Of a stretch of DNA of 64,000 bases, positions 1 to 8,263 are shown one piece after another. The notes beneath the pieces were generated by a model. It saw nothing but the letters and a program-made list of their open reading frames with translations, had not been told where the DNA came from and ran no database searches. The position numbers and the translations under genes are program-made. Source of the DNA: Ensifer oleiphilus (GTDB lineage: Bacteria > Pseudomonadota > Alphaproteobacteria > Rhizobiales > Rhizobiaceae); assembly GCF_013371465.1 (NCBI RefSeq), contig NZ_JABWDU010000001.1, positions 673,794 through 737,793 on the forward strand, given 5' to 3'. Each line of letters starts with the position of its first letter. Positions within the stretch are counted from its first letter, which is position 1.

Positions 1-132
1 TTGCCCCTCGGTCCCGACGCAAATGACGCCCGCCGCGAGTCCTGCTCAAGATCAGTCCATCCATACTATACCGTGCAATTGTTGCGTCAACACTCATAGT
101 TGCATAGGTCTGATCTCCGGCACCTTGCCCGC
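1..132. other. No gene seen at left edge
   Basis: The first 132 bases carry no convincing reading frame, RNA or terminator. They lie beyond the 3' end of the LysR gene and probably belong to the spacer before a gene outside the window. Confidence 0.5.
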
Positions 133-1014
133 TCAAGCAAACATCTGATGCTCGGCCGTCACCAGTTCCTGCAGGAAGGCGGCGACGGTGCGCACGCGCA
201 CCAGGTCGCGGGCGCTTTCGTGGTAGGTGGTCCAGTAGGCCCGCCGGATCGTCGTTTCAGGCAGGATGCGTTCGAGTTCCGGCGTGTGCCGGGCGATGTA
301 GTTGTGCAGGATGCCGATGCCGGCGCTGGAGCGCACGGCCTCCGTCTGGCCGGTGGCGCTCGATATTTCGAACGACGCATCCCAGCTGCGCATGATCTCG
401 GCGGAAAAATTGAGCGACGGGGTGAAGATCAGGTCCTCGACATAGCCGATGCGGCGATGGTGCTTGAGGCCGTCGATCGTCTTCGGCGTCCCGTGCTGCG
501 CCAGATAGGTCGTCGATGCATAGAGGCCGAGTGTATAGTCGGTCAGTTTCGATGAGACCAGTCGTCCCTGTTCTGGCCGTTCGATGGTGATGGCGATATC
601 GGCTTCGCGCTGCGACAGCGAGAAGGAGCGGGGGACCGGCACGAGCTGCAGCTTCAGTTCCGGATAGCGCGCGGTCAGCCGGCCGAGGCGTGGCGCGAGG
701 AAGGAAACGCCGAAGCCGTCGGGCGCGCCGATGCGCACGGTGCCGGCAATCGCCGTGTCGATGCGGCCGATCTGCGACTGTGCGGCGAGCATTTCCGTTT
801 CCATCCGTTCAGCGGCCGCCAGAAAGATTTCGCCCTCGGCCGTCAGCTCGCATCCGTTCGGCCGGCGTACAAGCAGCCGCGTCTTCAGCGTTTCCTCGAG
901 CGCGGTCACCCGCCGGCTGAGCGTCGCATGGTTGAGGCCGAGCCGTTTCGAAGCGGCAAGGATCTGCCCGGTGCGAGCCACCGCCAGGAACATTCTCACA
1001 TCGTCCCAATTCAT
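133..1014 (-). CDS. LysR-family transcriptional regulator (divergent from mmsA)
   Basis: A 293-residue protein of usual LysR length. The N-terminus (from MNWDDVRMFLAVA) is a winged helix-turn-helix with the typical LNHATLSRRVTALE recognition region at about residues 25-45. The rest fits a periplasmic-binding-like effector domain. It is divergently transcribed from mmsA with a 116-bp spacer carrying a 9-bp inverted repeat, so it probably controls mmsA and itself in response to a valine or inositol catabolite. That role is inferred from position only. The effector is unknown, and no close named homologue is recognised. The ATG start at 1014 places the HTH at the usual distance from the N-terminus. 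Confidence 0.9.
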   Translation of the reverse strand: MNWDDVRMFLAVARTGQILAASKRLGLNHATLSRRVTALEETLKTRLLVRRPNGCELTAEGEIFLAAAERMETEMLAAQSQIGRIDTAIAGTVRIGAPDGFGVSFLAPRLGRLTARYPELKLQLVPVPRSFSLSQREADIAITIERPEQGRLVSSKLTDYTLGLYASTTYLAQHGTPKTIDGLKHHRRIGYVEDLIFTPSLNFSAEIMRSWDASFEISSATGQTEAVRSSAGIGILHNYIARHTPELERILPETTIRRAYWTTYHESARDLVRVRTVAAFLQELVTAEHQMFA

Positions 1015-1035
1015 GTTTCAGATCCTCATGGACTT

Positions 1036-1072
1036 CAATTTACGCACAACGGTTGCTAAATATCGTAAATTG
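1036..1072. promoter_or_regulatory. Inverted repeat, candidate LysR operator
   Basis: CAATTTACG at 1036-1044 and CGTAAATTG at 1064-1072 are perfect 9-bp arms separated by 19 bp, in the middle of the LysR/mmsA divergent spacer. The position and size suit a LysR-type binding site. Binding is inferred, not shown. Confidence 0.6.
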
Positions 1073-1130
1073 CTTTGTTCAAATCGTAGTGTGATCATGC
1101 CGCCACAATCAAGATCAGGAGGAGACATCC

Positions 1131-2627
1131 ATGTACGAACTCGGTCATTTCATTGATGGCAAGCGCGTTGCCGGCACCAGCGGCCGCACGAGCAACATCT
1201 TCAACCCGGCAACGGGCGAAGTGCAGGGCACCGTGGCGCTGGCAAGCGACGCGGAACTTGCCGCTGCCGTCGCCAGTGCCAAGGCCGCGCAGCCGAAGTG
1301 GGCCGCGACCAACCCGCAGCGCCGCGCCCGCGTCTTCATGAAGTTCGTCGAACTCTTGAACACCCACATGAACGAGCTTGCCGAGATCCTGTCGCGCGAG
1401 CACGGCAAGACGATCGAAGACGCCAAGGGCGATCTTGTTCGCGGCCTGGAAGTCTGCGAATTCGTCATCGGCATTCCGCACCTGCAGAAGAGCGAGTTCA
1501 CCGAAGGCGCCGGTCCGGGTATCGACATGTACTCGATCCGCCAGGCCGTCGGCATCGGCGCTGGCATCACGCCGTTCAACTTCCCCGCCATGATCCCGAT
1601 GTGGATGTTCGCGCCGGCGATCGCCTGCGGCAACGCCTTCATCCTGAAGCCGTCCGAGCGTGACCCGTCCGTTCCGATCCGTCTGGCTGAACTGATGATC
1701 GAGGCAGGCCTGCCGGCCGGCATCCTCAACGTCGTCAACGGCGACAAGGGTGCGGTCGACGCGATCCTCACCAACCCCGACATTTCGGCCGTCTCCTTCG
1801 TCGGGTCGACGCCGATCGCCCGCTACGTCTACGGCACGGCTGCCATGAACGGCAAGCGCGCCCAGTGCTTCGGCGGCGCCAAGAACCACATGATCATCAT
1901 GCCGGACGCCGATCTCGACCAGGCCGCCAATGCGCTGATGGGTGCCGGCTACGGCTCGGCCGGCGAACGCTGCATGGCGATCTCGGTTGCCGTTCCGGTC
2001 GGTGAAGACACCGCCGACCGCCTGATCGCCAAGCTGACGCCGATGGTCGAAAGCCTGCGAATCGGTCCCTACACCGACGAGAAGGCCGACATGGGCCCAG
2101 TCGTGACCAAGGAAGCCCAGGCGCGCATCAAGAGCCTGATCGACAGTGGTGTCGAGGCGGGTGCAAAGCTCGTCGTCGACGGCCGCGATTTCAAGCTCCA
2201 GGGCTATGAGGACGGTTACTTCGTCGGCGGTTGCCTGTTCGACCACGTTACCCCCGACATGGACATCTACAAGACCGAGATCTTCGGACCGGTTCTTTCG
2301 GTTGTCCGCGCCAAGAACTACGAGGAAGCCCTCGACCTGCCGATGAAGCACGAATACGGCAACGGCGTCGCCATCTACACCCGCGACGGCGATGCCGCCC
2401 GCGACTTCGCCTCGCGCATCAACATCGGCATGGTCGGCGTCAACGTTCCGATCCCGGTTCCGCTCGCCTACCATTCCTTCGGCGGCTGGAAGTCCTCGTC
2501 CTTCGGCGACCTCAACCAGCATGGCACGGACTCGATCAAGTTCTGGACCAAGACCAAGACGATCACCGAGCGCTGGCCGTCGGGCATCAAGGACGGTGCC
2601 GAATTCGTCATGCCGACGATGAAGTAA
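1131..2627 (+). CDS. mmsA: Methylmalonate-semialdehyde dehydrogenase (CoA-acylating)
   Basis: A 498-residue aldehyde dehydrogenase of the MmsA group. It oxidises methylmalonate semialdehyde or malonate semialdehyde to propionyl-CoA or acetyl-CoA with NAD and CoA, in valine and myo-inositol breakdown. Visible marks are the ITPFNFPAMIPMWM segment at about 145-160, a cofactor-loop motif (FVGSTPIA) near 225-232, and the catalytic cysteine C281 in GERCMAI. The enzyme is cytosolic and full length. A strong ribosome site (AGGAGG) precedes the ATG, and a hairpin terminator follows directly, so the gene is probably monocistronic. The divergent LysR gene is its likely regulator. Confidence 0.95.
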   Translation: MYELGHFIDGKRVAGTSGRTSNIFNPATGEVQGTVALASDAELAAAVASAKAAQPKWAATNPQRRARVFMKFVELLNTHMNELAEILSREHGKTIEDAKGDLVRGLEVCEFVIGIPHLQKSEFTEGAGPGIDMYSIRQAVGIGAGITPFNFPAMIPMWMFAPAIACGNAFILKPSERDPSVPIRLAELMIEAGLPAGILNVVNGDKGAVDAILTNPDISAVSFVGSTPIARYVYGTAAMNGKRAQCFGGAKNHMIIMPDADLDQAANALMGAGYGSAGERCMAISVAVPVGEDTADRLIAKLTPMVESLRIGPYTDEKADMGPVVTKEAQARIKSLIDSGVEAGAKLVVDGRDFKLQGYEDGYFVGGCLFDHVTPDMDIYKTEIFGPVLSVVRAKNYEEALDLPMKHEYGNGVAIYTRDGDAARDFASRINIGMVGVNVPIPVPLAYHSFGGWKSSSFGDLNQHGTDSIKFWTKTKTITERWPSGIKDGAEFVMPTMK

Positions 2628-2654
2628 CAACGGGATAAAGATCCTCCCGCCTCC

Positions 2655-2682
2655 AGGGCCTCCTTCGGGAGGCCCTTTTTTG
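2655..2682 (+). terminator. Rho-independent terminator of mmsA
   Basis: GGGCCTCC (2656-2663), a TTCG tetraloop and GGAGGCCC (2668-2675) form an 8-bp stem, extended by an A-T pair and followed by a T run. It lies 28 bases past the mmsA stop. Confidence 0.93.
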
Positions 2683-2948
2683 TTGCTTGCCCGGACACCC
2701 TTCAGGCAGCTCTTTCCTGTTGCAGTCAGTTCTGTGTTGCAACTAATTTGATATGTCTCAGGTCGTCGCGAATTGATTCGCGTCTTGATCGAATATTGCA
2801 GGTATTTCGACCGTTCTTTTGCATGGAAGGCTCATCCGGGGGGATAGCCACAGTTCGCTGGGTTCACAAATGACGTCATCCTGTCGCAACGCGGCGCCTG
2901 TTTGATAGCGGGCAGCCGCACTCTGATTTCATTGAGAGAGGTTTTATC
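2683..2948. other. Spacer upstream of the DUF898 gene
   Basis: No gene is seen here. It must hold the promoter of the DUF898/M48 pair, but I recognise no clear -35/-10 pair. The ribosome site GAGAGAGG sits just before the ATG at 2949. Confidence 0.5.
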
Positions 2949-4055
2949 ATGGTCGTGGCCGACACGGCGTCGATGCAAGGAACGTTGACGCAGCGAGTAC
3001 CGGACAATTTCCACCGCCTGTCGTTTACCGGCAGCGGCAAAGAGTATTTTGGCATCTGGATCGTCAACGTGCTTTTGACGATCATTACGCTCGGAATCTA
3101 TTCCGCCTGGGCAAAGGTCCGTCGCAACCGCTATTTCTACGGCAACACGGTGCTTCTCGGGCGTGCCTTCGAATATCATGCGAAGGGCAAGCAGATCCTG
3201 ATCGGCCGGATCATCGTTTTCTCCTATCTGATCCTCTACAACGTCATGCTGACCTTCGTGCCGATCGCCGGCATCATCCTTGCACTGCTGCTTGTGGCCT
3301 TCGTGCCGTGGCTGGTGGTCAGGGGCCTGCGCTTCAGTGCGCGCGTGACCAGCTATCGCAATGTGCGGTTCGATTTCGTCGGCGGCGTCGGTGGCGCGTT
3401 TCTCGCCTTTATTGTCGGTCCGGTCATTTCGGTGTTGACGCTCGGTATTCTCGTGCCGCTCGCCAGCCGCTGGTCGTATCGCTATATCGGCAGCAACCTG
3501 CGTTACGGGCAACGGGCATTTGCGACCGATCCTGCCGTCGGGGCGATCTACAGGTCCTGGTTCCTGTCGGCCGCCATCATCGTGGCCGGCCTGCTGATCA
3601 TTGCCTTTATCGGGTTCCTCAATCTGGCGGTGATCCTGTCGTTGTTCGATAGTTCCTATGAGGCAACACCGGGAATGCAGTTTTCGATGATCGCCTTGTT
3701 CGTCATCGGCTACATCGCATTCCTTTCGATCTTCGGGGTCGCGGCTCTGTTCTACCGTGCTGGCGTTCGCAACGTCGCCTGGTCGGCAACGACCTTCGAC
3801 GGCAAGCATCAGCTGACGAGCGACCTGTCGCGGGGCCGTTACGCCTGGATCGCGACCACCAACCTGATCGCCACCATCTTCACGCTGGGTCTGATGCGTC
3901 CCTGGGCAGCAGTTCGCATGGCGCGTTATGTCAATGACCATACGGGTGTGCATTTCGAGGGCAATGTCGGCGAGATGTTCGACAAGATCGCGCAGGAAGG
4001 TTCGGCCGTCGGGTCGGAGTTCATGGATTTCGAAGGCTTCGACTTTGGCTTCTAG
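2949..4055 (+). CDS. DUF898 (YjgN-like) multi-pass inner-membrane protein
   Basis: A 368-residue integral membrane protein of the YjgN/DUF898 family, whose biochemical role is not established. It shows about six to eight hydrophobic segments, for example around residues 35-55, 90-120, 135-170, 200-230 and 240-265. The family repeats are visible: FTGSGKEYFGIWIVNVLLT near the start, and the TLGIYSAWAKVRRNRYFYG and TLGLMRPWAAVRMARYV pair about 270 residues apart. Its 3' end overlaps the start of an M48 peptidase, a pairing common in proteobacteria, so the two may act together in envelope quality control. That role is inferred. Confidence 0.88.
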   Translation: MVVADTASMQGTLTQRVPDNFHRLSFTGSGKEYFGIWIVNVLLTIITLGIYSAWAKVRRNRYFYGNTVLLGRAFEYHAKGKQILIGRIIVFSYLILYNVMLTFVPIAGIILALLLVAFVPWLVVRGLRFSARVTSYRNVRFDFVGGVGGAFLAFIVGPVISVLTLGILVPLASRWSYRYIGSNLRYGQRAFATDPAVGAIYRSWFLSAAIIVAGLLIIAFIGFLNLAVILSLFDSSYEATPGMQFSMIALFVIGYIAFLSIFGVAALFYRAGVRNVAWSATTFDGKHQLTSDLSRGRYAWIATTNLIATIFTLGLMRPWAAVRMARYVNDHTGVHFEGNVGEMFDKIAQEGSAVGSEFMDFEGFDFGF

Positions 4056-5100
4056 CGGCATCGACATCGCTGTTGGCGAGTGGCATCCGGCCGGTTCCAG
4101 CCGGTCGGTGCCCTCACGGCTGATCGAAGAGGGCGGCGGCCTCAAGGCTTCGGATGAGGCCGGGGCCGAACTCGCAGCCGGCGCGTTTGCCGCCATCGAT
4201 ATCTCCGCGCGTGTCGGCGCCATTCCGCGCCGCGTCGGCTTTCCCGATGGTTCCTTGTTCGAGACGACCGACAATGATGCCATCGATCGTTTCCTCAAGA
4301 CCAAGGGAAAAACCAGCCTCGTCCACGAATGGGAGCGGTTCCACCCGCGCCTGATTGCGGTCGTCCTGGCGACCGTGCTCTGTGGTATGGCCATCTATCG
4401 TTATGCCGTCCCGGCGCTGGTCGAGATCGCCGTGCTGGTGACGCCACCGATCGTGCCGAAGATCATGTCGGCAAGTACGCTGGAGACGATGGACCGCACG
4501 GTGCTCGACACCTCCGCCTTGGCGGCCGAGCGCCAGAAAAAGATCCGCGACGGGTTCGATGCCATCGCGCGGCTGTCCGATCGCGGCGAGGGCGGATACA
4601 CGCTCAACTACCGCAAGGGCGGCTCCATCGGCCCGAATGCCTTCGCGCTCCCCGATGGCACGTTGATCGTCACCGATGAGCTGGTCGAGCTTGCCGGCGA
4701 CGATACCGAGATGATCGTCGGCGTGCTGGCGCACGAGATCGGTCACGTCGAGCTCGAGCACAGCCTGCGGCAGATCTACAGGGCGGCTGGCGTTGCTGGG
4801 CTGATCATGATGATCGGCGGCGACATCGGCTCCGGTGCTGAGGATATTCTGGTGCAGGGCGCCGGCCTTCTGACGCTCTCCTATTCGCGGGCGGCGGAAG
4901 CGGCAGCCGATCGGCACTCGGTGGAACTGATGCTGAAGGCCAGGCGGGATCCGACGGCGATCGCCCGGTTCTTCGACCTGCTCGAAAAGGAGCTTGGCGA
5001 CAGTTCCGATACCAGCATCCTTGCGACCCATCCCGGCACGCCGGAACGGCGCAAGGCGATCCTCGACTATGCCGGCGAATTGAAGGTGCAGGGGCAGTAG
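4045..5100 (+). CDS. M48-family zinc metalloprotease, membrane-anchored
   Basis: A peptidase of 351 residues if the TTG at 4045 is used. That start overlaps the end of the DUF898 gene by 11 bp and has GAAGG upstream. The frame stays open further upstream, but that part is only an antiparallel reading of the DUF898 gene. One transmembrane region lies at about residues 100-130. The zinc site HEIGH is at 230-234, and the third ligand region (AAEAAADRHSVELM) follows about 50 residues on. M48 enzymes cleave misfolded envelope proteins. Together with the partner it forms a two-gene translationally coupled unit. The start codon is the main uncertainty. Confidence 0.87.
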   Translation: MASSGIDIAVGEWHPAGSSRSVPSRLIEEGGGLKASDEAGAELAAGAFAAIDISARVGAIPRRVGFPDGSLFETTDNDAIDRFLKTKGKTSLVHEWERFHPRLIAVVLATVLCGMAIYRYAVPALVEIAVLVTPPIVPKIMSASTLETMDRTVLDTSALAAERQKKIRDGFDAIARLSDRGEGGYTLNYRKGGSIGPNAFALPDGTLIVTDELVELAGDDTEMIVGVLAHEIGHVELEHSLRQIYRAAGVAGLIMMIGGDIGSGAEDILVQGAGLLTLSYSRAAEAAADRHSVELMLKARRDPTAIARFFDLLEKELGDSSDTSILATHPGTPERRKAILDYAGELKVQGQ

Positions 5101-5154
5101 GGCTTCGGCCAGTCGAGCGGCTTCGCCACACACGGCACGGCGATATCACCAAAC

Positions 5155-5185
5155 GAAAACAGCGGGCACTCGGCCCGCTGTTTCC
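5155..5185. terminator. Bidirectional terminator between M48 gene and fbpA
   Basis: AAACAGCGGGC (5157-5167), loop ACTCG and GCCCGCTGTTT (5173-5183) form a perfect 11-bp stem flanked by A and T tracts. It lies between two convergent genes and can serve both. Confidence 0.9.
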
Positions 5186-5206
5186 ACTTCATGTAAAGGC
5201 TTTCGA

Positions 5207-6247
5207 TCAGTCCTGCGGACCGTCGTTGTAGCCGACCTTGTCGACCAGTTCCGACGCCTTCTTGCGGTTGGCGGCAATCTCGGCCAGCGGCAGCTCGTCC
5301 GGCTTGATCGTGCCGAAGGACTTGACGACGTCGGAGGGCTCGGCACCCGGCAGCACCGGATATTCGTAGACCTGCTCGGCATAGATCTTCTGCGCTTCGC
5401 CTTCCGACAGGAATTCCATCAGCTTCAGCGCGTTGTCCTTGTTCGGAGCGTTCTTGGCGAGCGCCATGCCCGAAATGTTCACATGCGTGCCGCGGTCCTT
5501 GGCGTTCGGGAACAGCACCTTGATGGCCGCTGCCCATTCCTTCTGCTCCGGCTCCTTCTCGTTGGTCAGCATCAGACCGACATAGTAGGTGTTGCCGAGC
5601 GCGAGATCGCATTCGCCGGCGAGGATCGCCTTGGCCTGGTCGCGGTCGCCTCCGTCGGGCTTCTTCGCCAGATTGTTCTTCAGGCCCGTCAGCCACTTCT
5701 CGGTCGCAGCTTCGCCGTTGTGGGCGATCATCGAGGCGAACAGGCCGATATTGTAGGAATGCTGGCCGTCACGGGTGCAGATCTTGCCCTTCCACTTCGG
5801 ATCGGCGAGTTCTTCGTAGGTGATGTCGTTCTCAGTGACGCGGTCCTTGGAGGCGTAGACGACGCGACCGCGGGTGGTCAGGCCGAACCAGTTGCCTTCA
5901 GGATCGCGGAAATGCGCCGGAATGTCCTTGTTGATCGTCTCGTTGACAACAGGCTGTGTCACGCCTGCGTCCTTGGCCTCGGTGAGGCGGCTGATGTCGA
6001 CAGTCAGGATCACGTCCGCCGGCGAGTTGGCGCCTTCGGCCTGGATGCGCTCGACGAGGCCCTTGTCGAGGAAGAGCACGTTCGTCGTGATGCCGGTTTC
6101 CTTGGTGAAGGCATCGAGCAGCGGCTTGATCAGGTCGGGCTGACGATAGGAATAGATGTTGACCTCGCCATCGGCCCAGGCGGCCGTGGACGCGAGCAGG
6201 CTTGCGGTGAGGGACAATACGCCCATTGCAGCTCTTGAAACGGACAT
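5207..6247 (-). CDS. fbpA: Ferric-iron ABC transporter periplasmic binding protein
   Basis: A 346-residue solute-binding protein of the FbpA/FutA/Idi type. It has a cleavable signal peptide ending near ASTAAWA, then the mature start EVNIYSYRQPDLIKPLL. Tyrosine-rich iron-binding features are visible, such as GNTYYVG and VYASKD. The start at 6247 (MSVSRAAMG) is preferred over the ATG four codons upstream, because GGAGGA lies six bases before it. The usual permease and ATPase partners are not adjacent, so they must be encoded elsewhere or the protein works with a distant transporter. It is divergent from rirA, which suggests iron control by RirA. Confidence 0.9.
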   Translation of the reverse strand: MSVSRAAMGVLSLTASLLASTAAWADGEVNIYSYRQPDLIKPLLDAFTKETGITTNVLFLDKGLVERIQAEGANSPADVILTVDISRLTEAKDAGVTQPVVNETINKDIPAHFRDPEGNWFGLTTRGRVVYASKDRVTENDITYEELADPKWKGKICTRDGQHSYNIGLFASMIAHNGEAATEKWLTGLKNNLAKKPDGGDRDQAKAILAGECDLALGNTYYVGLMLTNEKEPEQKEWAAAIKVLFPNAKDRGTHVNISGMALAKNAPNKDNALKLMEFLSEGEAQKIYAEQVYEYPVLPGAEPSDVVKSFGTIKPDELPLAEIAANRKKASELVDKVGYNDGPQD

Positions 6248-6368
6248 GGTTTCCTCCATTTTTTGGTTTGAGCTAAGTAAACAAAATCGCTCATCTTTTT
6301 GATCCGCAGCTCACCAACAGTCAATCGGGTAACGGTTAACGATCAAGCAGATGTGACTTTTTTGGTTT

Positions 6369-6385
6369 TTTGGAATTGTTCCAAA
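6369..6385. promoter_or_regulatory. Palindrome TTTGGAATTGTTCCAAA, candidate operator
   Basis: A perfect 7-bp inverted repeat with a 3-bp centre, 54 bases before the rirA start and within the fbpA/rirA divergent spacer. It is a plausible site for an iron-responsive regulator. It does not match the TGA-N9-TCA iron-responsive operator. Confidence 0.45.
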
Positions 6386-6439
6386 CTACGATCCGTCCTA
6401 TATGAATGTTCGATAAACCTCTCGATTCCGGAGTGAATT

Positions 6440-6904
6440 ATGCGACTGACGAAACAAACGAACTACGCAGTTCGCATGTTGATGTACTGCGCTGCAAACG
6501 GCGAGAAGCTCAGCCGCATTCCCGAAATCGCCAGGGCCTATGGCGTGTCCGAGTTGTTTCTGTTCAAGATCCTTCAGCCGTTGACGCGTGCCGGTCTGGT
6601 CGAAACCGTGCGTGGCCGAAACGGCGGCGTACGCCTGCCGAAGCCCGCTTCGGCCATCACTTTGTTCGATGTGGTCAAGGTAACGGAAGACAGTTTCGCC
6701 ATGGCCGAATGCTTCGAGGCCGGCGAAATCGACTGTCCGTTGGTCGACAGCTGTGGTCTCAACTCCGCTCTGCGCAAGGCTCTGAACGCCTTCTTCGAAG
6801 TGCTGCAGGGTTACACCATCGACGATCTGGTCAAGGCGCGTCCCCAGATCAACTTCCTGCTTGGCATCGAAGAGACCAAGCGTCCGCAGACGACTGCGGC
6901 CTGA
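6440..6904 (+). CDS. rirA: Rrf2-family iron-responsive regulator RirA
   Basis: A 154-residue Rrf2 protein that closely fits rhizobial RirA, the main repressor of iron uptake genes when iron is plentiful. The N-terminal winged helix (MRLTKQTNYAVRMLMYCAA) and the recognition segment (ELFLFKILQPL) are clear. The three cysteines that bind the iron-sulfur cluster are C91, C99 and C105 in the ECFEAGEIDCPLVDSCGL region. A GGAG ribosome site precedes the ATG. The divergent neighbour is a ferric-iron binding protein, the expected kind of target. Identification rests on sequence recalled from Rhizobium RirA. Confidence 0.94.
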   Translation: MRLTKQTNYAVRMLMYCAANGEKLSRIPEIARAYGVSELFLFKILQPLTRAGLVETVRGRNGGVRLPKPASAITLFDVVKVTEDSFAMAECFEAGEIDCPLVDSCGLNSALRKALNAFFEVLQGYTIDDLVKARPQINFLLGIEETKRPQTTAA

Positions 6905-7002
6905 TCTCCAATTTCGCGGCGCCGCGTGTCCTGACGCCCGGCGCTGCAACGCCTGATCCTGCCGCATGATTTCGCGGGTCAGAGCCGCCGCCGGCCACCG
7001 TT

Positions 7003-7392
7003 TCAGTTCGGCGCCAGATATTCCCTCAGTATGAACTCTATTGCCGTCGGATCGATCTCTGACTTGTCGATGCGGAAATCCGCGCCGTATTCTTCCAGGT
7101 TCTGGAAATAGGGCTCGACGAGCGACCCCGAGATAACACCGATCGGGCCGATGAAGCCCTGGTGCCGGAGCGCCGGTACCGTTTCGCGGAAGTCGCGCTG
7201 CGGCTGAAGGCGGTTGTCCATCAACACCATCGAAACCGGTTTTCCCGACCGTAGAAATTCGAGCGCGCTTTCGATCGTCTGGCAGTAATGCAATTCAATC
7301 TGGATAGTGCTGACCTTCCTGATCAGCCCGCGCAAAATGAGGTTCTCCGCAGGGTCGTCGTCAACGAGCAGGATATGGGCTTTTTGTGTCAT
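7003..7392 (-). CDS. Single-domain response-regulator receiver protein
   Basis: A 129-residue stand-alone CheY-like receiver. The acidic cluster is D11-D13 (LLVDDDP), the phospho-acceptor is D59 (VLMDNRL), the signalling Ser is in GVISGS and the conserved Lys in RIDKSE. There is no output domain. The frame is open upstream, but MTQKAHILLV is the only sensible N-terminus and corresponds to the ATG at 7392. It lies 157 bases downstream of a LuxR-type gene on the same strand. The cognate kinase is not in the window, and the partner or output is unknown. Confidence 0.85.
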   Translation of the reverse strand: MTQKAHILLVDDDPAENLILRGLIRKVSTIQIELHYCQTIESALEFLRSGKPVSMVLMDNRLQPQRDFRETVPALRHQGFIGPIGVISGSLVEPYFQNLEEYGADFRIDKSEIDPTAIEFILREYLAPN

Positions 7393-7549
7393 GATCGTCC
7401 AAGTACCTGAGTGACCGGGAGCCATTCTGCGGTGCGCGCCTGCTATCGGCAAGCGGCTTGGTGGCGAGTATGTGTCGTTTCTGCGGCGTCCGATTGCAGC
7501 GGTTCCGCCTTGCAGCGCAGCCATGTTCAAATCGTCCCGTCGACCGGCG

Positions 7550-8263
7550 TCACTGAATGATCTGTTCGCGTATCGCCTTCGCCACCATTTGTGTCCGATT
7601 GACGACATCCAGCTTCTTCAGGATCGTCGCCGTGTGCGAATTCACGGTGTGTTCCGAGACCGAGACGATCAGTGCGATCTCGCTGGCCGTCTTTCCATGG
7701 GAAATCCACTTGAGAATCTCCGTTTCGCGCGGCGTCAGGCCCATTCCGGCCTTGTTGGAAAGCGCGATGCGATAGAAGTAGTCGAAGGCGCAGATGGCAT
7801 CATAGGTCAGCTCGAAATGCTCGGAGCGGGCGATATCGTTGCCATCGCCCAAGAAGAGCACGGCATACCGCGCGCCCGTCGCCGCCGCGTGCACCGGCAC
7901 GCTCAAGAGCAGTTCGAAGCCGAGCTGGACCAGCAGGTTCTGGCCGTTGGCGCAGTCGGGGTCGCCCGATCTCCAGACGGAGGAAATAATCGACGTGTGC
8001 AGGGTCTTGTAGAAGAGCGAATCGCCGAAGCGGTGGCGCTTGTCGTATTCTTCCGCCAGCCCCGACGGAAGATCGTGCAGGACAAGCCGGGTGGACAGCA
8101 TGCACGCGTCGTTCTCGTTGCCGAGCTGCAGAATGCCGAAATGATTGAAGCCGAACCGCAGCGTCATCGTGTGAAAGATGCGGAAGAAGTCGACGCGGTT
8201 GAGCGCTTTCTCCAGATCGTTGCGGAGATCGTAGCGCCTGTGATTTTCCAGCAAACTTGCCAC
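7550..8263 (-). CDS. LuxR-family regulator with autoinducer-binding-like domain (LuxR solo)
   Basis: A 237-residue protein. Residues 1-160 fit the autoinducer-binding fold, with the YDKRHRFGDSLFYKTL segment in the region of the ligand pocket. Residues 175-235 form a GerE/LuxR helix-turn-helix (LTPRETEILKWISHGKTASE and HTVNSHTATILKKL). No luxI-like synthase gene is found within the window, so this is a solo that may sense a foreign or host signal, or no acyl-homoserine lactone at all. It is transcribed toward the receiver gene. The long spacer on its other side separates it from the divergent dpp operon. Confidence 0.87.
   Translation of the reverse strand: MASLLENHRRYDLRNDLEKALNRVDFFRIFHTMTLRFGFNHFGILQLGNENDACMLSTRLVLHDLPSGLAEEYDKRHRFGDSLFYKTLHTSIISSVWRSGDPDCANGQNLLVQLGFELLLSVPVHAAATGARYAVLFLGDGNDIARSEHFELTYDAICAFDYFYRIALSNKAGMGLTPRETEILKWISHGKTASEIALIVSVSEHTVNSHTATILKKLDVVNRTQMVAKAIREQIIQ

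Noticed and set aside
1095-2630. Long minus-strand open frame across mmsA
   Set aside because: It is the complement of a clear aldehyde dehydrogenase; the predicted protein is Arg/Asp/Val-rich with no domain, as expected for the antisense of GC-rich codons.
6300-6320. TGA-N8-TCA as an iron-responsive operator before rirA/fbpA
   Set aside because: The consensus requires nine bases between the arms; here there are eight.
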